The notes beneath the pieces are model-generated. The model was not told the origin of the DNA, made no database searches, and saw nothing but the letters and a program-made list of their open reading frames with translations. DNA of 31,074 bases from Haplomitrium mnioides (lineage: Eukaryota > Marchantiophyta > Haplomitriopsida > Calobryales): positions 1-31,074 of the forward strand of contig JBNGIS010036481.1 in assembly GCA_049999725.1 (NCBI GenBank), given 5' to 3'. A program made the translations under genes and the position numbers. Below are positions 18,069 through 29,627 of the stretch, in pieces (within the stretch, counting starts at the first letter, position 1; every line of letters starts with the position of its first letter).

Positions 18069-18857
18069 AGAAATTGTTTTATTAATAAAGTATTTTCTTC
18101 ACAAAGTTTTATTTGCTAAATTTTCAACTTGTTGCACTCCCAATCCATTTGAAGTTTTTCATCATGATTCAATTTGGTGCACAAAATGGTTTTTGAACAA
18201 AATGATTTGGTTTTTTTTGAAAATAACCAAAGAAGTTTATGTTGGCATGGAAGTTCACTTTCCATTTTCATTTTCTGTTTCTTCTTAGACGACTTTTTTT
18301 ATTCCCTGCTTCCGATTACTCAACAGTCTTGGATCGGTTCAATTGTCCATGCGAGCATGGGGTTTAGTTATTCAAGCTCAAGTTAGTTGTAGTTGTCCAT
18401 GCGCGCAAGTATCTTTCAAACAAAGTGTGTTCATACTTGGGCCTCAATTGTCCATACAAGCATAGGCTTCATCAATATTTTCGAATATTTTCTTAGCAAT
18501 CCTCTTATGCCAACACTATAGGATTTTTTTTCAAGTTTTTTTCGTATAAATTTTGAATGTTTTAATCAAAATTTCAAATTGTAGATATTGCTATTTGCTT
18601 TGAAAATATTCATTAATAAATGTCGTATAAATGTTTCTATATTATTTGTTTGTTGATGCTCATGCTTTTGAAAGATGAAATTATAGATGTAATATTGTTC
18701 AAATACTCATAAAAAAATTTGTTTTCAATACATTTTGCACTCAAAGTGAGTTATTTTGATATGTATAATTACATTTATTTTTTTTACAAACAAATATTAC
18801 TAGCATGAAAATCATGATTTTTGATGCCCAAATTCAAAATTGATTTCTGAGAGCAAA
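18069..18857 (+). other. 3' flank of copy B with degenerate palindromes
   Basis: AT-rich. Poly(A) signal AATAAA at 18084-18089. Three spaced palindrome units (TCCATGCGAGCATGG near 18347, TCCATGCGCGCAAG near 18397, TCCATACAAGCATAGG near 18452), about 50-55 bp apart. No other feature recognised. Confidence 0.65.
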
Positions 18858-18907
18858 AAGTGAGACAAGAACCCTATAGCGGTTCCTAGTTCAAAGTAGC
18901 GGCTATT
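18858..18907 (+). repeat. Conserved 50-bp terminus of copy B
   Basis: Ends CAAAGTAGCGGCTATT at 18907. Same sequence as the termini of copies A and C. The flank after it (TCTAAGCAAAC) is unrelated to the flanks of A and C. Confidence 0.8.
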
Positions 18908-19929
18908 TCTAAGCAAACAATTGTAAGCTGTAGTATTGCCCTCAGCTATTGTGATGTCTTCTATTATGTAAAGTTATATTAAGAGTATTTTCTAGTAATG
19001 GTTATCCCTTTGTGTGTGTTCATGCCATGTGTCCTCCGTTTGCTCTATCTCTTGTGTACGTTTAAGAGAGGTTAAGAACAAGAGACTAGTTATCAAAAAG
19101 AGGAGTCTCCCTCTCTACTTGGCATGTTGTTCTTATTGTCATTTGTTCTCCTTGTGATAGTAATTGGAAGGAAAAAAAGAATAGACTAGAATAGAAAGAG
19201 GAGTCCACTTTCCTTATTATACAACTATTGTTCTTCCTTCCCTTGTTATTGTGTCTTATGTTTTCCATGACTATTCCAACATAAGTTGAACCAAATATAA
19301 AGATTGGAGTTCTAGTCACTTTTAGCTACCAAAAAGTAGGAATACATATTGTCTCCTCAGGGAACTGACTAGTTGCTTGGTGTAATTGCACACAACATAT
19401 TGTTGTATAACTTTGATGTGTATAAAGAGTAATGATATGCCTCTATGGTTTATTCCGCATCATATAGTCTAGATGCATAGATTGGTCTAAATGTATAATC
19501 CTTCCTATATAAGATATGTCTTAGTATACCGTTCAACTTGTAATATTTCTAGAAAATCATACATGTAAGAACTCGGTTGTTCTCTCCTTATGACACAAAC
19601 ACGACTCCTCCCATTAAACAAAATAGAAGTTGTAGGTCACATCCTCCTCCACGCGTAAAGCTATCCCAACGAGTTGTAACCCATAGATGTATGTTTTTTG
19701 AGTACTTAGAGTATCGAACCACTCTTGATTCTAAATATGAGACACACGCCCTCTTTTCCAAAGTCCTTAAAACTAACTACTTCTCTTTGCAATCCTTCGT
19801 GTAAAATGTACTTTTCCCAACCTCTTGTCAAATTCTAAATTGCAATATTTTATTCCTAGTGTTATCAATATATATTAATCTGATTTGAATTATAGACAAA
19901 TATAATCGCCAATTGTTTCTTCACCATGA
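18908..19929. other. AT-rich stretch, nothing recognised
   Basis: About 1 kb with only short unsupported ORFs. It could hold the decayed 5' part of the transposase that follows, but I cannot find the Cys cluster there. Confidence 0.5.
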
Positions 19930-20740
19930 CCAACAAGTGAAAGAAAGACAAAACTTTTGAACCATCAAAGAAAGTGCTATAGCAATCCTCAAATGTATTT
20001 GGGCATCATGATTGATGGTTTGGGTCAACACAAAACATCAATTCTACATTGGCCATCACCACCAAAGAATATTGATAAAAATTGTTTGATAGGTGTGCAC
20101 ATTGTTGGTGCTTTAATTTTTTATCATACTCTTTCTTTGAGGGTCTTCTTAATTTATGAAGTCTTGAGGAGTAACTCCAATTTGACCATCACATTGCTCA
20201 ACAAAATATTATGTGAGTTTAAAGAGTCGTTGTCTTCTAACTTGTATCTTTCAGCTCAACAATACGACACAAGAGAATAATAATTCCATTTTATTTGGAT
20301 GTATTAGTCTCTTGATTGCCAAGAATGTCTTTCAAAAAATCAAAGTGGGAGTTTTATTGTCTACCATACCCATGACCAAATTGATCAAATGCTAATGAGG
20401 TTCTTGAAACATTCAAAACATGTTAAAGCTTTTACGCTAATGAGTCTTAGTGATATGCTATAATTGCCTCATAATCCAAAACCTCAAGTAATTCTTCTAC
20501 TAGAGACTTGGGATTTCAAGTTATTTCTAGAAGAGCATGCTTTCTTTGTTCAAAAGACTAATAATATAGCCTTCAATCAACAATTCAGGTTCAAGTTGAG
20601 TGATTCAAATGAAAACATTTGGAGCAAACATTTTTCAATAGATGAATTATGGCTACCTCCACATGGCATTCAATTGTGGAATGAGTTTTTTCTTCCTCAA
20701 TACAAGATTGTGGTGTACATCATTAAAAGAAAGTGATGAG
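19930..20740 (+). pseudogene. Decayed DUF7869-like transposase-type domain
   Basis: Frame 1 from about 19930 reads NPQMYLGIMIDGLGQHKTSI, the place of the MIDGMDQ-KT motif of the family. Then come FLIYEVLRSNSNLTI, LNNTTQENNN (family: D-N-T-x-E-N, with D changed to N) in frame 2, YHTHDQIDQM back in frame 1, and LLLETWDFKLFLEEH, NQQFRFKLSD and FSIDELWLPPHGIQL. There are two mutually compensating frameshifts (about 20258 and 20357) and one stop at 20461. The order of these blocks matches the RNase H-like DUF7869 domain known from plant and animal transposase-like proteins (my recollection, not a search). It could be the C-terminal half of a gene X relative from another element copy. Confidence 0.6.
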
Positions 20741-21819
20741 TACTCAAAACAAACTTTACATTTCTAGTTTTACACTCTACACACTCTTGTAATGATTCTC
20801 AAAACATTGCTATAGCTTCTCAAGTTGATGTTTAGCAACAAGAGGAAGATGCTCCCCTCAAACATATATGTTGTCCATGTCAAGCAATATGTGATGGAGC
20901 ATTTAGACTGAGAGAAGGAGCTGTTTCACATCAAACAAGATACGATCACAAATTTAGCAACATACATGATGTGAAAGTCAAAATATTTATTTATCTTGTT
21001 GTGTTACTTGACCCAAAGAGCTCACCATTTTTTATTACAAAAGCTCTCAAATGTTTGTCATTTGATGAAAGAAGCTCCAAACTTAGAACAATTACGTGTT
21101 CAATAGCTTGATTTTCTAGACAATGCTCTCTATAGGAAATAGCATCTACAAAAGGAAAACACAAACACCAATCATATATCAATGTACTAAATATAACATA
21201 GATCATGATTCTCTCCTTTTGATTTTCTTCTCACACAAAAAAACCAAGTGAAGAAAATCACTCTGGCAACTATCAAATGAAACGTGTTCAAGTACAATAG
21301 ACCAAAAAAATTCTATCTTTGAGTGTTTAAAAAAAGAGAAAGCCAACATCATCAATACTGAGAGAGACCGCAAGAATCTTGATGAATTATTTGAAGCTAA
21401 CTCCGAGGAAATTGAGATTAGTGGTAGAATCCATATATGATTATGTTTTTGAAATAAATGTTTCTAGAAATATTAAATTGTTCATAAGATACTTTCAGCT
21501 TATGCTGCAATTTATATTTTGTACATTTTGCAAAGTATATGATTATTTTTTCGAGTGACTTCTTTTTGGTGAGATAACATGCAATATGCGCTCAAAATTT
21601 CAAGGTAAATTTATAGTTAATTGATTCTTGTCAAATGTTAGTATCCTTCAAACATAAACAGTGTTCTTTATTTTGTTTGTCAAACCATTCAAGATCAAAA
21701 ATATTGTTATATTAATTCCTAGCTACCCATTGTGTGGAAGCATTTGAGTGTTTGGACTAGTGAACCCTTTGGTAGTATTACGTTTTTGGATTTCTCAAGC
21801 CTTTGTACATTTGGATCAC
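20741..21819. other. AT-rich stretch, nothing recognised
   Basis: About 1.1 kb downstream of the transposase relic. Short fragments such as HICCPCQAICDGAF (about 20860) suggest decayed coding sequence, but no family can be named. Confidence 0.45.
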
Positions 21820-22300
21820 ATGACTTTTTGCACACATGGACTCTGATACAGAATTCAAAACCTTTTGCATAAATGCACTCTAATGCAGAACTTGGAACCT
21901 TTTGCATGGATGCACTCTAATGCAGAACTTGGAACCTTTTGCGCATATATACATTGATACAGAACTCTGAACCTTTTGCATGCATACACTCTAATGCGGA
22001 ACTTGGAACCTTTTGCGCGTATGGACTATTGAAGCCATTGCTTCCTTAGACTACTGACCCCTATGCGTGAAATCTTTAAGCCATTGCACCTCTAGACTAC
22101 AAAACTCTATGCAAGCATAGACTCTAAAGTGGAACTCTAAAGACCATATGTATTTTGACTACTGAACGTTCTACACACTTGGACTGCTCAAACCTTTACC
22201 CACTTTCACCAATGAATCTTATATGTGCATAGACTTCAAAGTGGAACTTAAAGCCCCTTGTTTGTCTTGATTTCAAAGCAGAGCTCAAAACCCCTTGCAA
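21820..22300 (-). repeat. 37-bp degenerate palindromic array downstream of the transposase relic
   Basis: CCTTTTGCA/G starts at 21861, 21898, 21935, 21972 and 22009, exactly 37 bp apart, with units like TGCATGCATACACTC plus TAATGCAGAACTTGGAA. More decayed units follow to about 22300. The unit is the reverse-strand form of the 37-bp unit of copy A and has the same orientation as in copy C, so this is probably an arm of another element copy. Confidence 0.75.
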
Positions 22301-24879
22301 GGTTTACTTTATAAAGCTTGTGTGCTCTTGTACTTTGAATTCATACCCCAAATTCTTGGCATAATTGGGCATTTCTCCAAGTTTTCTATTTATTTTTCAA
22401 ATAACTAGTTTGTTGGCATCATGTCTATGCGTGCATAAAGTATAATTTAATCTAGCGCTAAAATGATTTATGCACAAATTTCAAGTTTATATGAAAAAAA
22501 ACTAATTTTGATCTCTTGATTGAATTTAACGTTTTCAATATTTCATAGAAATTTGATAATTTCATCAAATTTTGCATATAAATATTTCATTTTGATCTAA
22601 CCAACTTGTTGAAAATTCCAAAAATCAAGCTAATAACTCTTGAAACTTTTTTTTGGAAAAAATAAGCTCATTTTTACCTTGTTTTCAACTTTAAAACTTC
22701 AATTTTCACAAAAAAAATAAAAAATAGTTCATCTTTTGAGTGACCTATTTTTGGTTTAGAGCAACAATTTTTGAGCATATGGATAAACCCCAAAAATAAA
22801 GTTCTTATTAGATGAAAGTTCCAGACCAACGAACCAACCACACAATCATCAAATGCATATATGGGATGGTTTTTTTTTATATTTCTCTAGAGCTTGTATC
22901 CACATTTGAGTTAGTCTAGTCCAACCCTCACTTTGTACCATCAAGAAACAAGAAATGGTCAACTACACTGAGGAAAAATCAAGAACATGCACTTTAATAG
23001 AAGCAAGCACATATTTGATACAAAAGAGCATCAAAAACTCAAATCAGTCATCATACTATCAAGTGGACTCTTTTGTGGTTAGCTATGAGCAATCTTTCTA
23101 AAGGACTTATCTTGTGTTTATCAGTTTCTCCAATAAATAGCTCAATAGATCAATGGTTCTTTTGACCATTTTTTTCTAAATTGTGGTTCTTTTTAGACTC
23201 AAAACCAACAAACCATTGAGATAGCAAATCGACATCTAGCTAGAATTGAGGACAAAACTAGTTTTCGTAGATGATGAGCTAAAAACTACCAATAACTTTC
23301 AAGCTCGTTGCCTTGCATTGGAGCCTTCCACAAATTCAGGTATCAGAAAGTATAAATGGTGGCACCTTTGTTCAATTGTGTGTTACTTTCTTTCTTTAAT
23401 TGCTCGGAGTGTCATCACTCAAATTCTCTAAAAGGCCACCCTCTTTGTTGTCATATCCTTGTAGATGATAAGTGACTCCCTACTTTGAACTTGGAAGATT
23501 GATTCCTACAAAGTATGCAACATTGATAAATCAATGGAAACTTTATGAAGCCGGAGGCTTATTCATATGCAAAATCAACCTCAACGTAAACTCACCAATT
23601 TGATTGTCAGCTATTGAAAGATTCAAAAGCTATTTATGTTTTGTGTCTATTTATGTGTATAGTTTGGGCCAGTAGCCAATAAAGAAGATCTCACATCTGA
23701 AATAAGAATCTAGTTGGCCCAAATTTTTTTTCTTTTTTATTAACATTGACAAGCTAAAGGTTGAGAAAAAGGAGACCATGCTCAAAACAGAGGTCTATCC
23801 CTCCCAATCTTTTATTTTGTTGTGTGTAATTGCCTAGCTATTATTCGCTAGTAGCTAGCTGATTTTCAATCTTGTGTTTATTTACTATGTCTATTATTTT
23901 GAATCCATGTGTTCATGTATTGTCTAGACTTACTTAGAAACATTGGTTTGGAAGGTTTAGTGTTTGTATGTATGAATACATATGGATTACTGACTTGGCA
24001 TGGTCTTGGAACACAACAAGTGTTGAGGATCTTCTCGAGATGAGTGTGAAGAGTTTGCAATAAAGAGAAGTTGAGAAGTGTAAAAATTTGACATTCTCTA
24101 AATTTATTCTCAGAAACAATGATGAGTAAAGCTCATTTGTTTGATCCTCAATAGCATCTCCCTTTGGAAGTTCACAAGAGGTCCCTATAATCCCTCTCTT
24201 CTCAAGTGCCAACTGTTTTCCATCAAATACACTTGCAAAATGCTCCTTTTTTTATAGTTCTGCAATTTAAATTTTGGAATCGGCTAGCTATTTTATCTCT
24301 CCTTGTATGTCATGTGCTATATAGCTTGCAAATTTTCTTCAACCATAGTTTTGTTAGACTCCTCTACTTCTCAAATCTTTTTTTAATGTGATGTATTTTG
24401 GTATTTTTATGAATTGCCCCAAACTTGTGAATTGTCAAAGTGACATGACCATGTCAACAGGTACACAAAGTGTCAGCAATGTAGTCAACAATCATTTATT
24501 AGTTTTGTAGCTTTTCGGTTCAAGTCTATTTGCTCTATTTGTCACCTTGTAGTCTAGGTGTTTCCCCACTAGTCGAGCTCTAATTTCTCACAAGAGGCGC
24601 ACTTTGCAGAGAACCAACATTCCAATTGAGCAATCAGATCCATGTCTCATGCGTAGACTCAACCAAATTTTGGATATGTGCCTTCAAGCCTATCTGAATT
24701 GGTTTTGCCCCTTCTCTTTGGTTGAGTATATAGCATGTATCTAACTGTAGGTCCTCTCTCTCTTGGCAAGAGTAGATTTGAGTATTTAGAGTTCCCATGT
24801 AGAGTACTAGTGCTTCCATCACTTATGGAACTCATGAGATCTCATCTATACTACAATAAGAAATACTTATAGCACCAAA
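22301..24879. other. AT-rich stretch, nothing recognised
   Basis: About 2.6 kb. One more isolated palindrome unit (TCTATGCGTGCATAAAG at about 22423). Otherwise only short unsupported ORFs and A/T runs. The copia LTR begins at its right end. Confidence 0.5.
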
Positions 24880-25454
24880 TGTTGGGTTCCCCTTCCATAT
24901 ACTTAGCATATTAGATCAAGTTGGGAAAACTCTTGGTCTAACTAAAGCAAAAAGTTTTAAAGAACAAACAACAGCTGGTGATCAATCACCAATGTATAAA
25001 GAATACCAAACAAATAACATCAAAAGTGTGCCACATCGTACTATGCTGCCTAACACTTTCATTCATAGAAACTATACTTAGCCTTTGTTGGATTGTTGAA
25101 TCTTATGGAAAATGCCACCACAAATGTCATTTTTTGTGTCAACACCAATCTAATGTTGAAAATTTGAGGAAATCACTTCTCATCACTACCCTAGGGCATA
25201 CACATAAATGTAGAAATTGTGAGAGCTTAAGAGAAACTACACACTACATTCCTATAGTTCAATTTTGACGAGACATATATAAGTCTTTACCTTTGCTCCT
25301 TTATAGCAATAAGAATCACATTAAAATGGGTCTCATTTATCTCTTTTATTAAGCTTACCTCAAGCTTAAATTTAATATTGCCTTTAATAAGTACTTAAAT
25401 ACAATAAGCTCACTTGATCCCCCCCCCCCTCCTTCAAGGTGCTACAACTTAACA
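24880..25454 (-). repeat. 3' LTR of the copia relic (about 575 bp)
   Basis: On the minus strand it starts TGTTAAGTTGTAGC at 25454, directly after the purine tract, and ends GGAACCCAACA at 24880, giving TGTT..AACA ends. It contains a run of 11 C (plus strand) at 25419-25429. No second LTR is in the window to compare, so the inner end is inferred from the termini and the PPT. Confidence 0.6.
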
Positions 25455-25463
25455 CCCCTCTCT
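25455..25463 (-). other. Polypurine tract of the copia relic
   Basis: AGAGAGGGG on the minus strand, directly before the LTR start TGTT and just after the end of pol (SFREGC). Confidence 0.7.
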
Positions 25464-25667
25464 GAAGCTTCAGTTGATATCTTACACACTTAACTTTGAT
25501 CTAAAAGCATCAAGCTTGTCAATTGGAAGGGCTTTAGTAATATATATATATATATATATATATATATNNNNNNNNNNNNNNNNNNNNNNNNNNNNNNNNN
25601 NNNNNNNNNNNNNNNNNNNNNNNNNNNNNNNNNNNNNNNNNNNNNNNNNNNNNNNNNNNNNNNNNNN

Positions 25668-25717
<50 letters not shown>

Positions 25718-28620
25718 ATTTGATTATTGGTATATACATACACAAAATCAACTTCTCCTCTTAGAACTTTTTCTCAAATAAAGTGATAACACACTTCAAT
25801 AAGTATGGTCCTTGCATGAAAGAAAAGATTATTGGAAAAAATATATACCCACTCATATTATCTTCAAACAAGGATGTAGGCTGGTTACATTTTATGCCAA
25901 GTTCCATCATCAAAAGTTTTTGGAGCCAAACACACTCACATGCTGCAATTGATGCACCTCTATATTATGCTTTTGTTGAAGATTAATCAATTGTAGATTG
26001 CCTTTTTGAAGATTAGCTCACTTTTTTATTTCCAAGGTTGATTATATAGCCTAATATAGGTCTTCTCTTTTGAGCTCTCTCTACACAATTTGTGTTTGTG
26101 TACCCATGTAGCTCCAACTTTGTAGAATATTTGAAATGAAACCATGTTGGATATTAAACTTCACATACTTGAAATTGTTTTTCCATTGCATCAAAATGAG
26201 CGCTTTCAAGGTGGTTGCTTAAATTGAATTGTCAAGCCAACATCAAAGCTAAGATCTGATCTTGCAATAGTCAAGAAGATCAAACTACCAAATATTTGCA
26301 TATAAACATGTTGATCTGCAAGCAACTCTTACTCATCTACTTGTAGCTTTATATTTTGATCTAAAGTAGTTGAGATTGGCTTACAATTGATCATGCCAAA
26401 CCTATCAAGTGCTTCAAGTGCATATTTCTTTTGTAACAACCAAGTATCATCTCCATCCATCATAAACTCAACTCTTAAAATTATTTCAACTCTCTAAGAT
26501 CTTTGATATCAAATTTTTCTGGGAGTGATAATTTTATAGATTGAGTCAATTTCTCTCTACTTTGTATCATGATAAGATCATCAACATACAAAGTGATGTT
26601 GATCGCATACTTCCCACTCTTCAACGCATAAAGAGAGAAATCTGAGCTACAAACTTGAAAGCTCATAGATTGTAGAAAGACATTAACCTTACCGTAACAA
26701 GCACTTGGAGCTTCTTTTAGTCCATAGAGTGTCTTTTGTAACTTGCTTACTTGATGAGAATGATCTAGATTCTCAAATCCATGTGGTTGCATCATATACA
26801 CTTCTTCATGCAAGTCACTATTTAAGAAAGAATTCCTGAAATCCATCACAAAGTCTATATAATACACTCTCCACCTTTTGTTACTAACAAAAGCTCTAGC
26901 CACTCTTATTGTCGCCATCTTAGCTACAAGACTAAAGGTCTCTTCATAGTCAAGATTATTACATTGTGCATGTTATTTTTCTACCAATTTGGCTTTATAT
27001 CTACTCACAGTGCCATCAGCATTGTGCTTGACTTTGTAGACCTATCTACAACTAATAGTTCTTTGCCCTTAAGTAAATCAACTAACCTGCAAGTATTCTA
27101 ATTATTTAAGGCTAAAATTTCTTCTTTCATGATAACTTGGTTCCACTTACATTTTTGAAAATCCTCTTCAATGTAAGTAGGTGCACTACATTCATTATGT
27201 ATGCATAATGAACAACCATAAACCCCTCATGCATAAACCTCTTAATTTGATATTTTACTCTATCAAAAATACGCCTTCTTATTGAAGGTTGCAAGGTTTC
27301 ACTCGATGACCTTAAATATGCACCAATAGCTTGTAAAGAGCTCTCTCCTTGTGTTGAATAGTATGAGTTACCTACGATGATATCCTAAGCTTGTTGATGA
27401 AGTTTGTGGGGTAGGATTGGACCTTCTATACCATAGAATGCTTACAGTTGGAGAGCTTGCTAATTTTCCAAGTCTATCACTATAGTCACTTGACAATGAT
27501 TTTTCTAGATTGGTTCTGCTCTCTTCCTAAGTTAGCAAGTTTATAGCTTGAATTTCTTTTGGTTTTTTAGAATTAAGAGCTTGGCTCATCAAAGTTGACA
27601 TCTTTACTAATATAAAATCTTTTATTATAGAGGTTGCAACATCTTTATCCCTTAGAATCAATGGCATATCTTAAAAAGATACATTTTTTTGCCTTTGGAT
27701 CTAGTTTCCTTCTTCTCTCATCTTGAATATACACATAGCAAATGCATTCAAAGACTTTTAAAAGAGAGTAATGAGGTTTTTTTTCCTCTTAGCACTTATT
27801 ATGGTGTGTTGTCATCAATGACAACTATGGGTGTCATGTTCAATAATAAACAACACACGCAACAACTTCACCCCAACAATATGACTTAGGCATGTATTGC
27901 CTCTTGACATCGTGCTATGGCAAAAAAACTGTTAAACTCATGAGATATGAATTAACCACAAATATCTGATCTTAATTTCAAAATCTAATGATCATACTTC
28001 TTTACCATTAAGTTTTTTAAAAATCCGAAACACTCGAAAGACCTCTAATTTTTAATTTAAGAGCTACACCCAATTATTTCTTGAAAAGTCATCAATGAAG
28101 GAAATAAAATATTGATATCCTCCAAAGACTTGCTTTTGAAGTTATCCAAGCATTTGTATGTACTAGCTCAAGTAATTTAAGTGCTCTTGTGCCTTGATGT
28201 TTGAATGGCTGCCTTGCTTTTTTTCCAAATTGTCAAGCTTCATATATATCTCATGCTAATCTATTTGAAAGCTTTGGTAGACCTGTAACTAGATCAAATT
28301 TTGAGAGACTATTCAATGTTTGAAAAGTCATATGACCCACTCTCTTGTGCCAAAGAGACAATTCTAAGACCCTCAAAGCATCTTGATTGTATATATCAAT
28401 TTGAAAGTGAGGCATAATAGCATCTAATTTGAATATTATCCTTGCCTTTTTTTTCCTCTTGGTATGATCTCACTCTTGAAATTTAAAATTTTACATCTAT
28501 GTTCGATAAAATGAACATCATAATTTTATTCTACCATGTGCCCTACTCAAATAAAATTCCTAGAAATTGTAAGAGTGAACAAAACCTTTCCTAATGTTTG
28601 AATGTTTGAAGATGATATGC
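25464..28620 (-). pseudogene. Copia pol relic: GAG_pre-integrase, integrase, RT, RNase H
   Basis: Minus strand, from high to low coordinates: SNIQTLGKVLF and YDVHFIEHRCKILNF (about 28600-28500); LWHKRVGHMTFQTLNSLSKF of GAG_pre-integrase (about 28360-28300); HQGTRALKLLELVHTNAW then YFISFIDDFSRNNWV of the integrase core (about 28200-28060); YKVKHNADGTVSRYKAKLV and DYEETFSLVAKM at the RT start (about 27050-26920); an open 146-codon stretch (26918-26481) with NSDLHEEVYM, LYGLKEAP and the catalytic YVDD (about 26575-26590); then KPISTTLDQ and FGSLIFLT; RNase H AYRGA/AACE (about 25960-25920, with a TAA before Y); and finally TKALPIDKLDAFRSKLSV at 25540-25482. Stops and frameshifts are frequent outside the RT core. 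Confidence 0.82.
25541..25714. repeat. (TA)n microsatellite with assembly gap, inside copia RNase H
   Basis: Pure TA dinucleotides on both sides of a 100-N gap (25568-25667). On the minus strand it separates VYTNNQIA from ITKALPID, which are adjacent in copia RNase H ends (QIADIFTKAL). The array therefore grew within the codons for the Asp-Ile-Phe part. Confidence 0.9.
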
Positions 28621-28624
28621 CTAT

Positions 28625-28674
28625 AATAGCCGCTACTTTGAACTAGGAACCACTACTAAGTTCCTATTTCACTT
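28625..28674 (-). repeat. Conserved 50-bp terminus of copy C
   Basis: Minus strand ends CAAAGTAGCGGCTATT at 28625. The first base outside the element begins ATAGGCATATCATC, which belongs to the copia coding sequence. Confidence 0.82.
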
Positions 28675-29004
28675 GGTGGTTGCAAATATTATTTTTTGTG
28701 ATTTGGTTTTGAAAAACATCAATTTTATGTTTGTGATATTTTTTTCGCAAAGAAAATTGTTTTTTGGCAATACGACTTGCGTATTTTCCATTGAGATTAT
28801 ATTTTAAAATTTTCCTTATAATAAACACCTTAGAAAACAAGCATTTTGGTTATTGAAATATTTTATTAAAACCTCACACCATTAAGAATACACTAAATTC
28901 ATCAGAAATAAAATAAAACATATATCTTCTTAGAAAAAAATTATAGGCAAATGTGAATGTCTAGTCGGGTACGGACTTTGAACCAGACTTTGATCGTCAT
29001 AGCC
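28675..29004 (-). other. AT-rich tail of copy C
   Basis: Corresponds to 16620-16895 of copy A, which is interrupted there by a gap. No ORF. Confidence 0.6.
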
Positions 29005-29420
29005 ATTAAATCCTATGCAAGCATAGACTCCAAACTAGAACCCTTAAAGCATTTGCACGCATAGACTTTGAATGAGAATCCTAAAGCCTATGCGTGCTTA
29101 AACTCATAACAAGAACAATAAAGATATACATACATGGACTTTGAACTAGAACCCTAAAGTCTTTCCGCTCTAAGATTCTAAACAAGAACCCTAAAGCCTA
29201 TGCATGCATAGACTTTGAACAAGAACCCTCTAGCCCTCTAGCTTATGTGTGCATGAACTATGAACAATAACCTTAAAGCTTATGCACGCATAGATTCCCC
29301 ACGAGAACTAGAAAGCTTATGTGCGCATAGACTCTAAACAAGAACGTAAAGCCTTAGCGGCCAAAGATTGCAAGAGTTCAAGTGCACTTGGACTCCCATC
29401 CCATGTGCACATGGACTCCA
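29005..29420 (-). repeat. 37-bp palindromic array in the 3' flank of copy C, about 11 units
   Basis: Plus-strand units read CCTATGCATGCATAGACTTT followed by GAACAAGAACCCTAAAG, with cores near 29015, 29053, 29090 and 29127 and onwards at about 37 bp. Same position relative to the gene as the array of copy A (16380-16600), but longer. Confidence 0.82.
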
Positions 29421-29606
29421 ATCCCATGTTGACAAAGACTCCAAACCATTCTTAGATTAGCAATTGACTCCAAACCATTATTAGACTAATTATTGACTCA
29501 AACTATTCTTAAGTGTACCAAATTGAATCATAATGAAATGACTTGAAATGGATTGAGAGTGCAACAAGTTGAAACTTTGGCAAATAAAACTTTGTAAAAA
29601 AAATAC

Positions 29607-29612
29607 TTTATT
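29607..29612 (-). terminator. Poly(A) signal of copy C
   Basis: AATAAA on the minus strand (TTTATT on plus), about 16 bp after the stop codon, at the same place as in copy B. Confidence 0.6.
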
Positions 29613-29627
29613 AATAACACAATTTGT

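Larger units (their letters stand above)
24880..28624 (-). mobile_element. Ty1-copia retrotransposon relic, 5' part displaced by copy C
   Basis: Minus-strand order from 28620 down: a pre-integrase part of pol, GAG_pre-integrase, integrase core, RT, RNase H, PPT and 3' LTR. GAG_pre-integrase before integrase, and integrase before RT, define the copia order. Gag and the 5' LTR are absent: coding similarity stops at about 28620, immediately before the terminus of copy C at 28625. Many stops and frameshifts show an old, dead copy. Confidence 0.85.

Noticed and set aside
27689-27889. Plus-strand ORF at 27.7 kb
   Set aside because: It is antisense to the copia integrase/RT spacer and has no independent support.
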